Positions 18,187 through 28,248 of a DNA stretch of 64,000 bases are shown piece after piece. Position numbers and translations under genes: made by a program. The DNA comes from Rhizobiaceae bacterium (GTDB taxonomy: Bacteria > Pseudomonadota > Alphaproteobacteria > Rhizobiales > Rhizobiaceae). Positions within the stretch are counted from its first letter, which is position 1, and each line of letters begins with the position of its first letter. The notes under the pieces were generated by a model that was not told where the DNA came from, did not search any database, and was given only the letters and a program-made list of their open reading frames with translations. The stretch covers positions 1 through 64,000 of the forward strand of contig JARGOX010000021.1 in assembly GCA_029233925.1 (NCBI GenBank). The letters are read 5' to 3'.

Positions 18187-19001
18187 TCAGCGGGGAGCCG
18201 GTTTTCTGTGCCATACGGTTTGGCTTCCTCTGGCATGATCTCATTTCCACCCATGTGAATTGTCCTGCTCCAGCGCAGCAGTTGCATGTTGCCATCAAAA
18301 TCCTCTGCAACGGCAGTACAGCTCTCAACCCAGTCCCCCGTGTTGATGTAAACCACACCATCGACGTCTTCTATGACAGCATGGTGAATGTGCCCGCATA
18401 TCACCCCATCCACACCACGCTGGCGCGCTTCTTGTGCAACGACGCGTTGAAAATCACCGATGAAATTGACCGCCTGCTTCACCTGAAGTTTCGCCCAGGC
18501 GGAAAACGACCAATAGGGCATGCCAAATTGCCGCCGCATGGCATTCAGTCCGCGATTGATCAATATTGCGAGATCATAGGCCCAGTCACCCAGATAGGCC
18601 AGAACGCGGGCGTGCCGAACGACAACGTCGAATTCATCGCCGTGTATGACAAGATAGCGCCTTCCATCGGCTGCCTCGTGAATAATGCTTTGGGCAACCT
18701 CAATTCCACCAAAATGCATTCCCGGAAAAGCGCGCAAAAATTCGTCGTGATTGCCCGGGATATAGACAATTCGGGTGCCCTTTCTGGCCTGCCTGAGCAA
18801 CTTCTGAACCACATCATTGCAATTCTGGGGCCAATACCAGCTTCTTTTCAGCCGCCAGCCATCCACAATGTCACCAACCAGAACAATCGTTTCGGCTTCA
18901 TGGTGGCGCAAGAAATCGATGAGAAATTCCGCTTTCGCAGCTTTCGATCCCAAGTGCACATCGGATATGAAAAGTGTTTTGAACCGCCGCACATTCGTCA
19001 T
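18177..19001 (-). CDS. Calcineurin-like metallophosphoesterase, UDP-2,3-diacylglucosamine diphosphatase (LpxH)-like
   Basis: About 274 residues. The metallophosphoesterase metal-site motifs are in order: ISDVHLG, VGDIVDGW, PGNHDE, and VIHGDEFD later followed by CGHIHHA with the last His pair. The LpxH family hydrolyses UDP-2,3-diacylglucosamine in lipid A synthesis, and this longer version is common in rhizobia, but the precise substrate is inferred. The start is uncertain: ATG at 19001 has AAGGA 11 nt upstream, while ATG at 19013 follows AAGG too closely. Confidence 0.8.
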   Translation of the reverse strand: MTNVRRFKTLFISDVHLGSKAAKAEFLIDFLRHHEAETIVLVGDIVDGWRLKRSWYWPQNCNDVVQKLLRQARKGTRIVYIPGNHDEFLRAFPGMHFGGIEVAQSIIHEAADGRRYLVIHGDEFDVVVRHARVLAYLGDWAYDLAILINRGLNAMRRQFGMPYWSFSAWAKLQVKQAVNFIGDFQRVVAQEARQRGVDGVICGHIHHAVIEDVDGVVYINTGDWVESCTAVAEDFDGNMQLLRWSRTIHMGGNEIMPEEAKPYGTENRLPAEAA

Positions 19002-19170
19002 CTCCAACACCATCCTTGTCGTTTGAAACTTTCGTTTGGTTGGCTAATCAGACTCATGTCACAATCAAATGACAATCGCGCACTGATCTGCTTTCTCTTT
19101 GTCTTCTGATGGACTTCGCAAGTTTGCTCATCTATTGAAAGTGCACTTTATTCATTGAAAGGAAGCCGTC

Positions 19171-19950
19171 ATGGATCTCGGAATTTCAGGTAAAAAAGCG
19201 ATCATCTGCGCCTCCAGCCGCGGCTTGGGCAAAGGCTGCGCCATCGCATTGGCCGAAGCCGGCTGCGATGTCGTGCTCAATGGCAGAAACGAACAGGTTT
19301 TGGCAGCAACAGCAGATGAAATACGCAATGCGACAGGTGTGCGCGTGGAACAGGTGGTTGCCGACGTTTCCACCAGTGCCGGCCAGGATGCATTGCTTGC
19401 GGCCTGTCCGAACCCGGATATTCTGGTCAATAACAACGGTGGCCCTCCCTTTCGCGATTTTCGCGACTTGGACCGGGCGGCCTTGCTTGAAGGGGTGACT
19501 CAGAACATGGTCACGCCGATTGAACTGATACAACGTGTCATTGATGGCATGTGCGAACGCGAATTCGGCCGCATCGTCAATATCACATCATCATCCGTCT
19601 ATATGCCGATCCCCGGACTTGATCTGTCTTCCGGCGCACGGGCCGGCCTGACATCGTTTTTGGCAGGTGTCGCCAGAACGGTGGCCGACAGGAACGTCAC
19701 CATCAATTGCCTGCTTCCGGGCAAGATGGATACAGATCGCCTCACATCCTCCTTCAAGAACACCTCCGAAAAAACCGGAAAGTCCATGGAGGACGTGAAA
19801 CAGGCCACACTGCAGCAGATCCCGGCCAAGCGAGCGGGAACCATATCCGAATTTGGCAATACCTGTGCATTTTTGTGCTCGCGCCATGCCGGCTATATGA
19901 CAGGTCGCAGCTTGCTGGTGGATGGGGGCATTTACCCCAGCGCCTTTTGA
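19171..19950 (+). CDS. SDR-family oxidoreductase with altered catalytic residues
   Basis: A 259-residue Rossmann protein. The cofactor motif is a variant (ASSRGLGKG) and the structural NNNGG is present. A Ser (ITSSS) and an Asn (TQNMVT) of the usual tetrad remain, but the YxxxK pair is replaced: the region aligned to it reads LSSGARAG, with Ser and Arg where Tyr and Lys are expected. It belongs to the subgroup annotated as beta-ketoacyl-ACP-reductase-like or 3-oxoacyl reductase-like without a full active site. AAGGAAG lies 6 nt before the ATG. Substrate unknown. Confidence 0.85.
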   Translation: MDLGISGKKAIICASSRGLGKGCAIALAEAGCDVVLNGRNEQVLAATADEIRNATGVRVEQVVADVSTSAGQDALLAACPNPDILVNNNGGPPFRDFRDLDRAALLEGVTQNMVTPIELIQRVIDGMCEREFGRIVNITSSSVYMPIPGLDLSSGARAGLTSFLAGVARTVADRNVTINCLLPGKMDTDRLTSSFKNTSEKTGKSMEDVKQATLQQIPAKRAGTISEFGNTCAFLCSRHAGYMTGRSLLVDGGIYPSAF

Positions 19951-20095
19951 CGCGACCATCGTCGACGCGGCCACGATTGCCCGGGATGGGCAGAGCAGCC
20001 GATCGCAGCCACGGAATATCAGGATGCCAGAACCTGTTTGCGTGGTAAGGATTGATGCCTTACGCCTGAATTTCCAAGGCGTGAAATTCCAATGA

Positions 20096-22432
20096 ATGCG
20101 CAAGCACAATGGAGGAATGAACAAAGTGAGCGGCAAAAAAGACAAGCCTGAGGACTCCGGCATTCACGACCTTGATGAAAGCGCCTTGTTTTTTCACAAA
20201 TATCCCCGTCCGGGAAAATTGGAAATACAGGCCACCAAACCGCTTGGAAATCAGCGGGACCTTGCTCTTGCCTATTCTCCGGGCGTTGCGGCGCCCTGCC
20301 TTGCCATTCAGAAAGATCCGCAACTGGCAGCCGATTACACGGCCCGGGCAAACCTGGTCGCCGTCGTCACAAATGGAACCGCGGTACTGGGTCTTGGTGC
20401 CATCGGCCCGCTGGCTTCGAAACCTGTCATGGAAGGCAAAGCGGTTCTGTTCAAGAAATTCGCCGGAATCGATGTCTTTGACATAGAAGTTGATGCTCTG
20501 GACATCGACACGATGGTGACCGTTGTCTCCGCCCTGGAGCCAACCTTTGGCGGAATCAATCTGGAGGATATCAAGGCGCCGGAGTGTTTTGAAATCGAAG
20601 CACAATTGCGCGAAAAAATGGACATCCCGGTCTTCCATGACGATCAACACGGTACAGCCATTATCGTCGCAGCGGCTGTCACCAACGCACTGGAATTGAC
20701 TGGGAAAAAGCTCAACGACATCAAGATCGTAACGAGCGGCGCCGGCGCAGCCGCTCTTGCCTGCCTCAATCTGCTTGTCAGCATGGGTGCGCGGCGCGAA
20801 AACATCTGGGTTCACGATATTGTCGGGCTGGTTTATGAGGGACGCGAAGAACTGATGGATCAGTGGAAATCCGTCTATGCCCAACGCTCCGACCATCGTG
20901 TTCTGTCCGAAAGCATTGCAGGCGCGGACGTGTTTCTTGGCCTCTCGGCGGCCAATGTTCTCAAACCGGCAATGCTCAAAAACATGGCCGACCGGCCACT
21001 TATCATGGCGCTGGCAAATCCTAATCCGGAAATCATGCCCGACGATGCCAGAAAAGCACGTCCCGACGCAATGATTTGCACAGGCCGATCTGATTTCCCA
21101 AATCAGGTCAACAACGTCCTGTGCTTTCCCTACATCTTCCGTGGAGCGCTGGATTGCGGCGCGCGCACCATCAACGAAGAAATGAAGATGGCTGCGGTCA
21201 ATGCCATTGCAGGTCTGGCGCGCGAAGTGACGTCCGATATTGCTGCCAAAGCCTATTCAGGCGAAATACCGGTCTTTGGACCGGACTATCTCATTCCCTC
21301 ACCCTTTGATCCGCGTCTCATTTTGCGCATCGCTCCCGCCGTGGCGCAGGCTGCAACGGACACCGGCGTCGCCTCCAGACCAATCAGCGACAATGACGCC
21401 TATCTTGATACGCTCAACCGTTTTGTCTTCCGCTCCGGCCTGATCATGAAACCGCTCTTTGCTGCGGCCAAAACAGCGCTGAAAAAACGGGTCATCTTTG
21501 CCGAAGGCGAAGACGAACGGGTCTTGCGGGCGACACAGGTCCTGGTGGAAGAACAGGTTGCGCAGCCCATATTGATCGGACGCCCCGACATCATTGAAAG
21601 CAGATTGCAGCGTTTCGGACTCAAGATTCGCGCTGGCAAGGACTTCCAGATTACCAATCCCCATGATGACCCGCGCTATCGTGAATATGTTGACCTGTAT
21701 TTCTCACTGGTCGGCAGGTTGGGGGTCAATCCTGAAGCAGCCCGAACCATCGTGCGCACCAACTCGACCGTCATCGGAGCACTGGCCATTCGACGCGGTG
21801 ACGCGGACGCGCTGATTTGCGGTGTGGAAGGCAGATATGCCAGGCACCTGCGGGTTGTTGAACAGGTGATTGGACTGCGCAAGGGCGTTTGCAATCTGTC
21901 GGCTTTGAGCCTGCTCATTTCACAGCGCGGCGCAACGTTCTTTACGGACACTTTTGTATCGCTCGATCCAACCGCAGAAGAAATCGCAGAAACCACCTTG
22001 ATGGCAGCAAAGGAAATCAGGCGGTTTGGAATTACCCCACGCGCAGCACTGGTCTCACATTCTGACTTCGGCACACGTGATTCAGCCAGCGCCAGAAAAA
22101 TGCGCGAGGCCATCCGGCTGATTCACGAATGGGAGCCGGAACTTGAAGCCGATGGTGAAATGCATGGCGACTCTGCCATCTCGGAACTATTGCGCAGCCG
22201 CGTCATGCCGGATTCCCGCCTCACCGGGGAAGCCAACTTGCTGGTGTTCCCAAATCTGGACGCTGCAAACATCACTTTGGGTGTTGTCAAATCGATGACC
22301 GATGCGCTCCACGTAGGTCCAATTCTGATCGGAGCTGCAAAACCGGCCCATATCCTGTCTCCATCCGTCACCTCCCGAGGTGTTGTAAATATGGCAACAT
22401 TGGCTGTTGTCGAGGCATCGATTCCAGAATAA
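20096..22432 (+). CDS. NADP-dependent malic enzyme with C-terminal phosphotransacetylase-like domain
   Basis: About 770 residues. The N-terminal half is a malic enzyme: [21 protein letters not shown], the acidic metal site in [12 protein letters not shown], and the nucleotide fold [12 protein letters not shown]. The C-terminal half resembles phosphate acetyltransferase ([31 protein letters not shown]), usually a regulatory domain in these hybrids. It decarboxylates malate to pyruvate with NADP+ (or NAD+ in the related Dme type). Three starts are possible: 20096, 20117, or GTG 20126, which has GGAGGA 9 nt upstream and is attractive. Confidence 0.93.
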   Translation: MRKHNGGMNKVSGKKDKPEDSGIHDLDESALFFHKYPRPGKLEIQATKPLGNQRDLALAYSPGVAAPCLAIQKDPQLAADYTARANLVAVVTNGTAVLGLGAIGPLASKPVMEGKAVLFKKFAGIDVFDIEVDALDIDTMVTVVSALEPTFGGINLEDIKAPECFEIEAQLREKMDIPVFHDDQHGTAIIVAAAVTNALELTGKKLNDIKIVTSGAGAAALACLNLLVSMGARRENIWVHDIVGLVYEGREELMDQWKSVYAQRSDHRVLSESIAGADVFLGLSAANVLKPAMLKNMADRPLIMALANPNPEIMPDDARKARPDAMICTGRSDFPNQVNNVLCFPYIFRGALDCGARTINEEMKMAAVNAIAGLAREVTSDIAAKAYSGEIPVFGPDYLIPSPFDPRLILRIAPAVAQAATDTGVASRPISDNDAYLDTLNRFVFRSGLIMKPLFAAAKTALKKRVIFAEGEDERVLRATQVLVEEQVAQPILIGRPDIIESRLQRFGLKIRAGKDFQITNPHDDPRYREYVDLYFSLVGRLGVNPEAARTIVRTNSTVIGALAIRRGDADALICGVEGRYARHLRVVEQVIGLRKGVCNLSALSLLISQRGATFFTDTFVSLDPTAEEIAETTLMAAKEIRRFGITPRAALVSHSDFGTRDSASARKMREAIRLIHEWEPELEADGEMHGDSAISELLRSRVMPDSRLTGEANLLVFPNLDAANITLGVVKSMTDALHVGPILIGAAKPAHILSPSVTSRGVVNMATLAVVEASIPE

Positions 22433-22589
22433 GATTCAATTTTTAGTATAATTTGTTGAAAATTTTAATTAAATTGTCTCGTGAATTGTGCATTTCAAGA
22501 AACACATTTGCAGGTTAGGGAAATTGCTGGATACGCGCGCGATACATCCTGACAACAATACGACCCAATCTTTCAGGGGTTGTCCATAA

Positions 22590-23306
22590 ATGTCACAGCG
22601 ACAGATTTATTTTGATCTTCTGGGTGAATTGGAGAAAGCAACCGGAAAGGAAACCGAGAGTCTTTTTGGCAGGATCCAGGAATATTTCGGCATCCGGCAT
22701 CAATCCTATATGAACATTTCGCTCTCCTCAGGCCGGCAAAATGCGCTCGATATGCTCAACACTTTCCCTGAAGATCTCGTGCAACATTACATAGACAACG
22801 ATTTGCATCTGGTAGACCCGATCGCGCAAGCGGCTCTGACAGGTATCACGCCGGTAGACTGGCAAGCCTATATCAATAACAAGAACGCACAGAAATTGTT
22901 TGCCATCGCCAGTACATTCGGCGTCTCCGCAACTGGTATGACCATCCCGCTGCTGTGCAGAGGCAATCAAGCCGCTTATTTTGCCATTGACGTGGGCGTA
23001 GCTGTCAGCGAATGGCCACAATATCGCCGGGCGCATATTGGCGAGATGCAGGTATTGGCAACCTATCTCCATGCTGCCCGCCAGGAAATGGCCCAGGATC
23101 TTCCCGATGCGGATTTGACGGCACGTGAAGCTGAGGTTTTGAAGTGGACGGCAGCGGGAAAAAGTTACTGGGAAATTTCCATGATCCTTGGAATTTCCGA
23201 GCGAACAGTGCGGTTTTTCATGACCAATGCGCGGAAAAAATTGGGTGTCGTCACAAATTCCCAGGCCGTGGCACAGGCGGTTTTGCGCGGCATGATCCCC
23301 CTATAA
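22590..23306 (+). CDS. LuxR-family acyl-homoserine-lactone-responsive regulator
   Basis: A 238-residue regulator with an N-terminal autoinducer-binding domain and a C-terminal GerE-type helix-turn-helix (LTAREAEVLKWTAAGKSYWEIS). Of the ligand-contact residues in TraR/LasR-type proteins, the equivalents of Tyr61, Asp70, Pro71 (HYIDNDLHLVDP) and Trp85 (PVDW) are kept, but the Trp57 position is Leu (FPEDLVQHY). An AGGGG lies about 10 nt before the ATG. It is followed 161 nt later by a LuxI-type synthase with a dyad in between, so it most likely senses that synthase's product. Confidence 0.92.
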   Translation: MSQRQIYFDLLGELEKATGKETESLFGRIQEYFGIRHQSYMNISLSSGRQNALDMLNTFPEDLVQHYIDNDLHLVDPIAQAALTGITPVDWQAYINNKNAQKLFAIASTFGVSATGMTIPLLCRGNQAAYFAIDVGVAVSEWPQYRRAHIGEMQVLATYLHAARQEMAQDLPDADLTAREAEVLKWTAAGKSYWEISMILGISERTVRFFMTNARKKLGVVTNSQAVAQAVLRGMIPL

Positions 23307-23386
23307 GGCACACAAAAACCTGGCGTGCAGGGTCTCGAGCCCAAAAATTGCCCCTAAAATACGATTAATTTGAATAAAATTGTAAA

Positions 23387-23406
23387 TACTGTCACTACTG
23401 ACAGTA
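23387..23406. promoter_or_regulatory. Lux-box-like 20-bp dyad upstream of the AHL synthase gene
   Basis: TACTGTCA and its exact complement TGACAGTA are separated by CTAC, giving a perfect 20-bp dyad, the size and spacing of LuxR-type operators. A -10-like CATAAT at 23429-23434 puts the dyad centre about 44 bp before a likely start of transcription, where lux boxes that activate luxI-type genes sit. Confidence 0.75.
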
Positions 23407-23467
23407 CCACAAATCCTCCTAACCACATCATAATTCTCCGGTCCCTGAGTGCTACTGGAGTATGACC

Positions 23468-24115
23468 ATGATCCGAATTTTAAATCGGTTTGACATCAAA
23501 ACCCATCCCGAAGAAATGGCTGAAATATATCGGCTACGCAAACGTGTGTTCCACGATAACCTGAAGTGGGATGTGCAGATCAAGGATGGTCAGGAGATTG
23601 ACCAGTTTGATGAAGCCAACCCGATCTACGTAACATCGATTTCTCCGACAAGTGGCAAGCTGCGCGGGGCGTTGCGCCTGCTTCCCACACTCGGCCCCAA
23701 CATGCTGGCGGATACTTTCCCGCAGTTGATGGCTGGCGAGCGCCCTATCCGCAGCGCAGCAGTCTGGGAATCGAGCCGTTTTTGCATCGAACCCGACCTG
23801 TTGCAGGATCGGGCCTCAAATCAGGTCACAATTGCCGCGGCCGAGCTTATGTGTGGCGTCGGAGAATTGAGTATAGCCTCCGGAATCAGCCACATCGTCA
23901 CAGTCACAGATATTTTTCTGGAACGCATGTTCCGCAGAATGGGCTGCCCGGGCGAACGGATTGGCAAGCCTCTGAGAATAGGCAAGGTCGTTGCGGTTGC
24001 CGTTGGATGGGAAGTCACCGATGCAATGCTCAATCAGATGAAATCGGTGGCCTCCATACCGCAAACCGTATTGGAAACACCTTTGAACGTGGAAGAAGCC
24101 CGCCGGGCAGCCTAG
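23468..24115 (+). CDS. Acyl-homoserine lactone synthase (LuxI family)
   Basis: About 215 residues. It makes an N-acyl-homoserine lactone from S-adenosylmethionine and an acyl donor. All the usual invariant residues can be placed: Arg and Phe of RKRVF, the Trp of NLKW, the two Asp of EIDQFD, the Arg of LRGALRLLP, and Glu/Arg of WESSRF. The ATG at 23468 has GGAG 7 nt upstream; the ATG at 23462 is only 1 nt from it. The acyl chain cannot be predicted. A lux-box-like dyad upstream suggests positive autoregulation through the adjacent LuxR protein. Confidence 0.93.
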   Translation: MIRILNRFDIKTHPEEMAEIYRLRKRVFHDNLKWDVQIKDGQEIDQFDEANPIYVTSISPTSGKLRGALRLLPTLGPNMLADTFPQLMAGERPIRSAAVWESSRFCIEPDLLQDRASNQVTIAAAELMCGVGELSIASGISHIVTVTDIFLERMFRRMGCPGERIGKPLRIGKVVAVAVGWEVTDAMLNQMKSVASIPQTVLETPLNVEEARRAA

Positions 24116-24157
24116 GCTGCAATTGGACGGTTAATCCGGTTTCGGTCTGGCAAGATT

Positions 24158-24198
24158 GTCTTTACCTCTCCTGATATTGATTGGGTTGAGGTAAAGAC
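24158..24198. terminator. Perfect 11-bp hairpin after the AHL synthase gene
   Basis: GTCTTTACCTC at 24158-24168 and GAGGTAAAGAC at 24188-24198 are exact complements with a 19-nt loop, 43 nt after the luxI-type stop. No T-run follows on the plus strand, so it may be a weak terminator, an mRNA-stabilising hairpin or an operator for the next gene. Confidence 0.4.
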
Positions 24199-24328
24199 TG
24201 TGCCTGCCGAAATCTGCCCCGAGATCTGCACGGGAATTTCCCAGCCCCGAAAACTGTTTCACGCTTTTGTGGAAAGCTTGATAAGATGCCTTCGAGACAG
24301 AATCCGAACCATCTCAAGGTCCATTGAT

Positions 24329-25375
24329 GTGAAACAGAACGGTCCAAAAAATCCTTGCCTGTTCGCATGTATTGCTATTGTGATCGCCATCTGTGCCACA
24401 GCGCCAAGCGCAGACGCACAGGATTCATCGTTGTGCAGCAGACTGATCGCCCAACTCGATGACAGCGCTCAGGCTGCTGAGACACGGGCGGAAAATGCCC
24501 GTCGTCTGCGAGATTATGGCCAGCGCATTGCAGAGCTCAAATCAGAGCAAAGCCGCCTGAATTGCTCGCGGGGCAGCGTCATCATCTACAACAGCGACAG
24601 CGGATCTGCCTGTGCGGTCGTGTCCAGCAGGATGGAGCGTCTGGAAGAGGACGTGAGGATAATCAACCACAGCAGCGATGCGTTGACAAGGCAAGACAGT
24701 GAAACGGCCCGCAACCGCATTCTCCAGGCCATGAAGGCCAATGGCTGCAGCTTCAATGATGCCATGGATATGCGCCAGTCACTCACCCTGGCAGACGAGT
24801 CCATAGATTTGAATGATCCCACCGGGACGTACCGCACAATGTGCGTGCGTCGCTGTGACGGCTACTATTTCCCGATTTCCTATGGTTCTTCGCCCGCACA
24901 ATTCGATCAGGATGCCAGCCGCTGCGAAAACATGTGCCCCGGCTCCAGGGTGGAACTGTATTTTCAAAGCGTTGCGGAGCAAGACAGCGAAAACATGCTG
25001 TCTCTTGACAGCCAGACCCCCTATCTCTCATTGCCCAACGCTTTCGCCTACAGAAAACGCGCGGTCGGCTCGGACCCGCAATGCACCTGTGATTACCCCG
25101 GATCCAAACCCCAGGATGGCGCAGCAAGTGGAGATACCGCAGGGTCCGTAGTCCTTATACCCACCCGCAAAAACATTACCCCCTTGTCTTCACATCCGGC
25201 CAGGACAGACACGGCAGATACACTGCAGACCAAAAGGCCCGAGACAAATGTTGAGGATGGACCGGTTCGTGAGATCGACCCGAACCGGCAGATCAGGGTT
25301 GTCGGTCCAAAGTTTTTGCCCGACCAATCAGAGGCAATAGATCTGCAAGCTCCGGTCCCGAACGAATCCCGGTAA
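24329..25375 (+). CDS. DUF2865 domain secreted protein
   Basis: About 348 residues of unknown function. From GTG 24329 it has a good signal peptide ([22 protein letters not shown], cut after AQA-like ADAQ), then a coiled stretch, then the Cys-rich DUF2865 core: [25 protein letters not shown], then [17 protein letters not shown] and CTCDYPG. The frame continues upstream to 24200 but that part does not look like protein. DUF2865 is typical of Hyphomicrobiales and is found in the envelope. Its last 83 bp overlap the convergent gltX gene. Confidence 0.8.
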   Translation: MKQNGPKNPCLFACIAIVIAICATAPSADAQDSSLCSRLIAQLDDSAQAAETRAENARRLRDYGQRIAELKSEQSRLNCSRGSVIIYNSDSGSACAVVSSRMERLEEDVRIINHSSDALTRQDSETARNRILQAMKANGCSFNDAMDMRQSLTLADESIDLNDPTGTYRTMCVRRCDGYYFPISYGSSPAQFDQDASRCENMCPGSRVELYFQSVAEQDSENMLSLDSQTPYLSLPNAFAYRKRAVGSDPQCTCDYPGSKPQDGAASGDTAGSVVLIPTRKNITPLSSHPARTDTADTLQTKRPETNVEDGPVREIDPNRQIRVVGPKFLPDQSEAIDLQAPVPNESR

Positions 25376-26687
25376 GGGCAATGCGCAAAGGCATGAAGAG
25401 CCCTCGCCCCTTGCGTCCCGTCTGCGCCTTCACCTGACCTGTCCATTCCGACCAGGTCTGATTGTCCCAGGGTTCCGGGGGCAACAACGCAAAAGCGTCT
25501 CTCACAAAAGCAAGATCTTCATCCTCAAGCGTTTCACCCGGCTCCGGCCCGGTTTCCACAATATTCCACCAGCGTTTGGCGTCCGTGACGAATTCGGTAT
25601 TCTGATGAACGGCCTGCCAGAATGCTTCCGCTTTCTCACCGGCAATCCCCATCCCTGCCAATCGTTCGCGGACATCCTCAAAAGTGAGCTGATGCACGAG
25701 AGTCTTGTTGAGGCTGGTCAGTTCCGCCGGATCAAACTTGGCGGCAGATTTGGATGCAATGTCAGGCCGGAAAACCTCCAGCAAGGCCTCCATTGAAGGC
25801 AGGGCCGAGACATTCTCCGAGGTTCCGATCAGCACGGCAAGGCAGCAGACAGCCATTGGCTCGAAACCGTCGTTGCGAAGAGAACCGATCGACAGTGCAT
25901 TTGACCGTTTCGACAGTCCATCCCCCGATACCGTCGTCAGCAGATTGTGATGTCCGAAATCAGGCGCCTGACTGCCAAGCGCGTTGAACAATGCAATCTG
26001 CGCACCGGTATTGGTCACATGATCATCGCCGCGTATAACATGAGACACACCCATCTCGATGTCATCCACCACTGAAGGCAGCGTATAGAGATAAGTACCG
26101 TCTGCGCGCACCAGAACCGGGTCTGACATAGAGGCCAGATCGACGGTTTGGGGACCACGCACCACGTCATCCCAGTGAATCTCGGTTCGTCTGGTCTCAA
26201 ATGGGCTGTCAGCAAAATTTGGCAGTAAAAAGCGCCAATGCGGCTTGTGGCCGTCCGCTTCCAATGCCGCCCGGTCTTCATCCGTCAGCTTCAGCGCCTC
26301 GCGCCCGTAGATGGGGGGAAGCCGCCGCGCCATGCGCAGTTTGCGCCGTCGTTCCAGTTCTTCTCCACTCTCATAGCACGGATACAGGAGACCTGCTGCC
26401 TTCAGCTTGTCGGCAGCAACAACATAGGCATCGATACGTTTTGATTGCGAAGCGACCACATCAGGTGTGATTCCAAGCCACTTCAGATCCTGCGCAATGG
26501 CGTCGGCATATTCGGTTTTTGACCGCGCCACATCGGTGTCGTCGAAACGCAGGATGAACTGGCCGCCATGTTTTTTAGCAAAGAGCCAGTTGAACAGCGC
26601 GGTGCGCACATTACCAATATGGATGTACCCGGTTGGGGACGGCGCAAACCGGACCGTGACAGGCAGAGTGTTTTCAAAATCATTCAT
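25293..26687 (-). CDS. gltX: Glutamyl-tRNA synthetase (one of the two alphaproteobacterial types)
   Basis: Class I synthetase of about 464 residues that charges glutamate onto tRNA. The HIGH-like motif is HIGN in [21 protein letters not shown]; the second motif reads [11 protein letters not shown], with Gly where KLSKR-type enzymes have Lys. Many alphaproteobacteria have two GltX proteins; this variant looks like the GLSKR type, whose specificity can include tRNA-Gln for the amidotransferase route. ATG 26687 gives the normal N-terminus. The 3' end overlaps the convergent DUF2865 gene. Confidence 0.93.
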   Translation of the reverse strand: MNDFENTLPVTVRFAPSPTGYIHIGNVRTALFNWLFAKKHGGQFILRFDDTDVARSKTEYADAIAQDLKWLGITPDVVASQSKRIDAYVVAADKLKAAGLLYPCYESGEELERRRKLRMARRLPPIYGREALKLTDEDRAALEADGHKPHWRFLLPNFADSPFETRRTEIHWDDVVRGPQTVDLASMSDPVLVRADGTYLYTLPSVVDDIEMGVSHVIRGDDHVTNTGAQIALFNALGSQAPDFGHHNLLTTVSGDGLSKRSNALSIGSLRNDGFEPMAVCCLAVLIGTSENVSALPSMEALLEVFRPDIASKSAAKFDPAELTSLNKTLVHQLTFEDVRERLAGMGIAGEKAEAFWQAVHQNTEFVTDAKRWWNIVETGPEPGETLEDEDLAFVRDAFALLPPEPWDNQTWSEWTGQVKAQTGRKGRGLFMPLRIALTGIRSGPELADLLPLIGRAKTLDRQP

Positions 26688-26729
26688 GTTGGCCGGATTA
26701 CTCAAGCAGGCTCAAATTGGCAAGCTCTA

Positions 26730-27965
26730 TTATGTCACGGTGGCCGCAGCGATGGTGAGGTTTCGTCTTTTCACCCTTCGGCTGACAATCGTCATCACGA
26801 TGGAAGCCAGAAGACAATAGGTGCCCATGACCAGAATCTGTGACGGATAGTCCACACCATAGTCAATGAGGAAGCCCGTGATTCCAGGTCCCATGGCGGT
26901 GGAAAAGACCATGAAAGCCACGATGATGGCACGTATGGAACCCAGGTGGCGGATGCCATATATCTCAGGCCAAAGAGCGCCAAAAAGCGTCGACGACACC
27001 CCGTAGGACATGCCGAGCAAAGCCATGAAGGCGAATATCCCCCATTGCGCCTCGATACCACCCAGCAGGAAACAGGAGGTGGCCAGCGGCAGCAGAAACG
27101 TTGGCAGAAGCGCTACTGCAGAAAAGCGATCAATGAGAATGCCGCCGATCAAGGCGAAACTGAATGTCATCACCGACATGAATGCAAATGAGCCGGCGAA
27201 TACTTCCATTGACCAGGTCCGCAACTCCACCAGATAGACCTGATGGAAAAATATCGTTGTGCCAATAAACCCGGGTGCCAGGATACCAAATAAAATCGCC
27301 CAGAATATCGGATCACGCAGGACTTCCTTGCGTGTCCAGTCCCTGGGCGCACTGTTTTGAGCAACACCATCGGTTGACCGTGGCTGCCGCTCCTGTCGCA
27401 TCAGGGCAAAAACCAAAGGCAGCGCAATGCCCATGACCACCAAGGCGGCAAGCAACCATGTGTTGCGCCAGCCAACAGTGGCAACAATAGACACATAGAT
27501 GATCGGCAGGGCCGCTTCGCCCACCTGGTGCCCCAGTGACGCTACGGAAACGGCGCGGCCGCGCTGCGCCACATACCATCTGCCCATGGCGGTGATGGCA
27601 CTGTGGGTCATCATGCCCTGACCGAAAAGCCGCAGGCCGAAAATGGCCACAACCAGCATGACGAGACTATTGGCAAAAGCCATTGAAGCGGCAAACAGAG
27701 CCAGAAGAGGAATGATAATCAATGCGACGCGGGAAACGCTCAGGCTATCAACGATCTTGCCGAGTTGCGAAAGGGTGAGCGCACTGGCCAGCGTGGCAAT
27801 CATGTATACCGAGCCGAATTCGCCATGACTCAAGTCAAATTCCGACCGTATGCTGCCTGCGGACAGGGATATGAAGAAGGTCTGGCCGAAGCTGGAAAAA
27901 AATGTCAGCAGGAAGCCGCCGGCAAGCCAGCGGACATTGTCACGCACAAAGGCAAAATAAGACAT
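26730..27965 (-). CDS. Major facilitator superfamily transporter
   Basis: About 411 residues with twelve predicted helices in two halves. The first half has GSIRSEFDLSHGEFGSVYM and the MFS loop 2-3 region SQLGKIVDSLSVSR; the second half ends with FLIDYGVDYPSQILV. It resembles the oxalate/monocarboxylate-like group of MFS proteins, but the substrate is not known. The frame runs upstream to 28142; the ATG at 27965 starts just before the first hydrophobic segment and gives normal length. It diverges from a TauE/SafE gene. Confidence 0.85.
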   Translation of the reverse strand: MSYFAFVRDNVRWLAGGFLLTFFSSFGQTFFISLSAGSIRSEFDLSHGEFGSVYMIATLASALTLSQLGKIVDSLSVSRVALIIIPLLALFAASMAFANSLVMLVVAIFGLRLFGQGMMTHSAITAMGRWYVAQRGRAVSVASLGHQVGEAALPIIYVSIVATVGWRNTWLLAALVVMGIALPLVFALMRQERQPRSTDGVAQNSAPRDWTRKEVLRDPIFWAILFGILAPGFIGTTIFFHQVYLVELRTWSMEVFAGSFAFMSVMTFSFALIGGILIDRFSAVALLPTFLLPLATSCFLLGGIEAQWGIFAFMALLGMSYGVSSTLFGALWPEIYGIRHLGSIRAIIVAFMVFSTAMGPGITGFLIDYGVDYPSQILVMGTYCLLASIVMTIVSRRVKRRNLTIAAATVT

Positions 27966-28248
27966 ATTACAGACGAAAACCCCAGAGCATGCCCGGAAAA
28001 CAGCAGATAATTTTCCGCTCAGACAAGGTGCGTAAAAACATGGCGAGCCCATAGGGCCATTCGGCTCATGGGACAGGCTCGTGCAGTTTTGGAGCCAAAT
28101 GTATGCACCCAAATCGCAAAGTGGGTCAAGACTTGCCCGCAATCAATGCGTTGGAAAAACCTGTTATCAGCCAGTGAAGAAAGACTGTTCACTATAAATA
28201 TGTTAGCGATGCCCTGCCCGCTGCGTGCATAGATTCCAATCTCCAATA

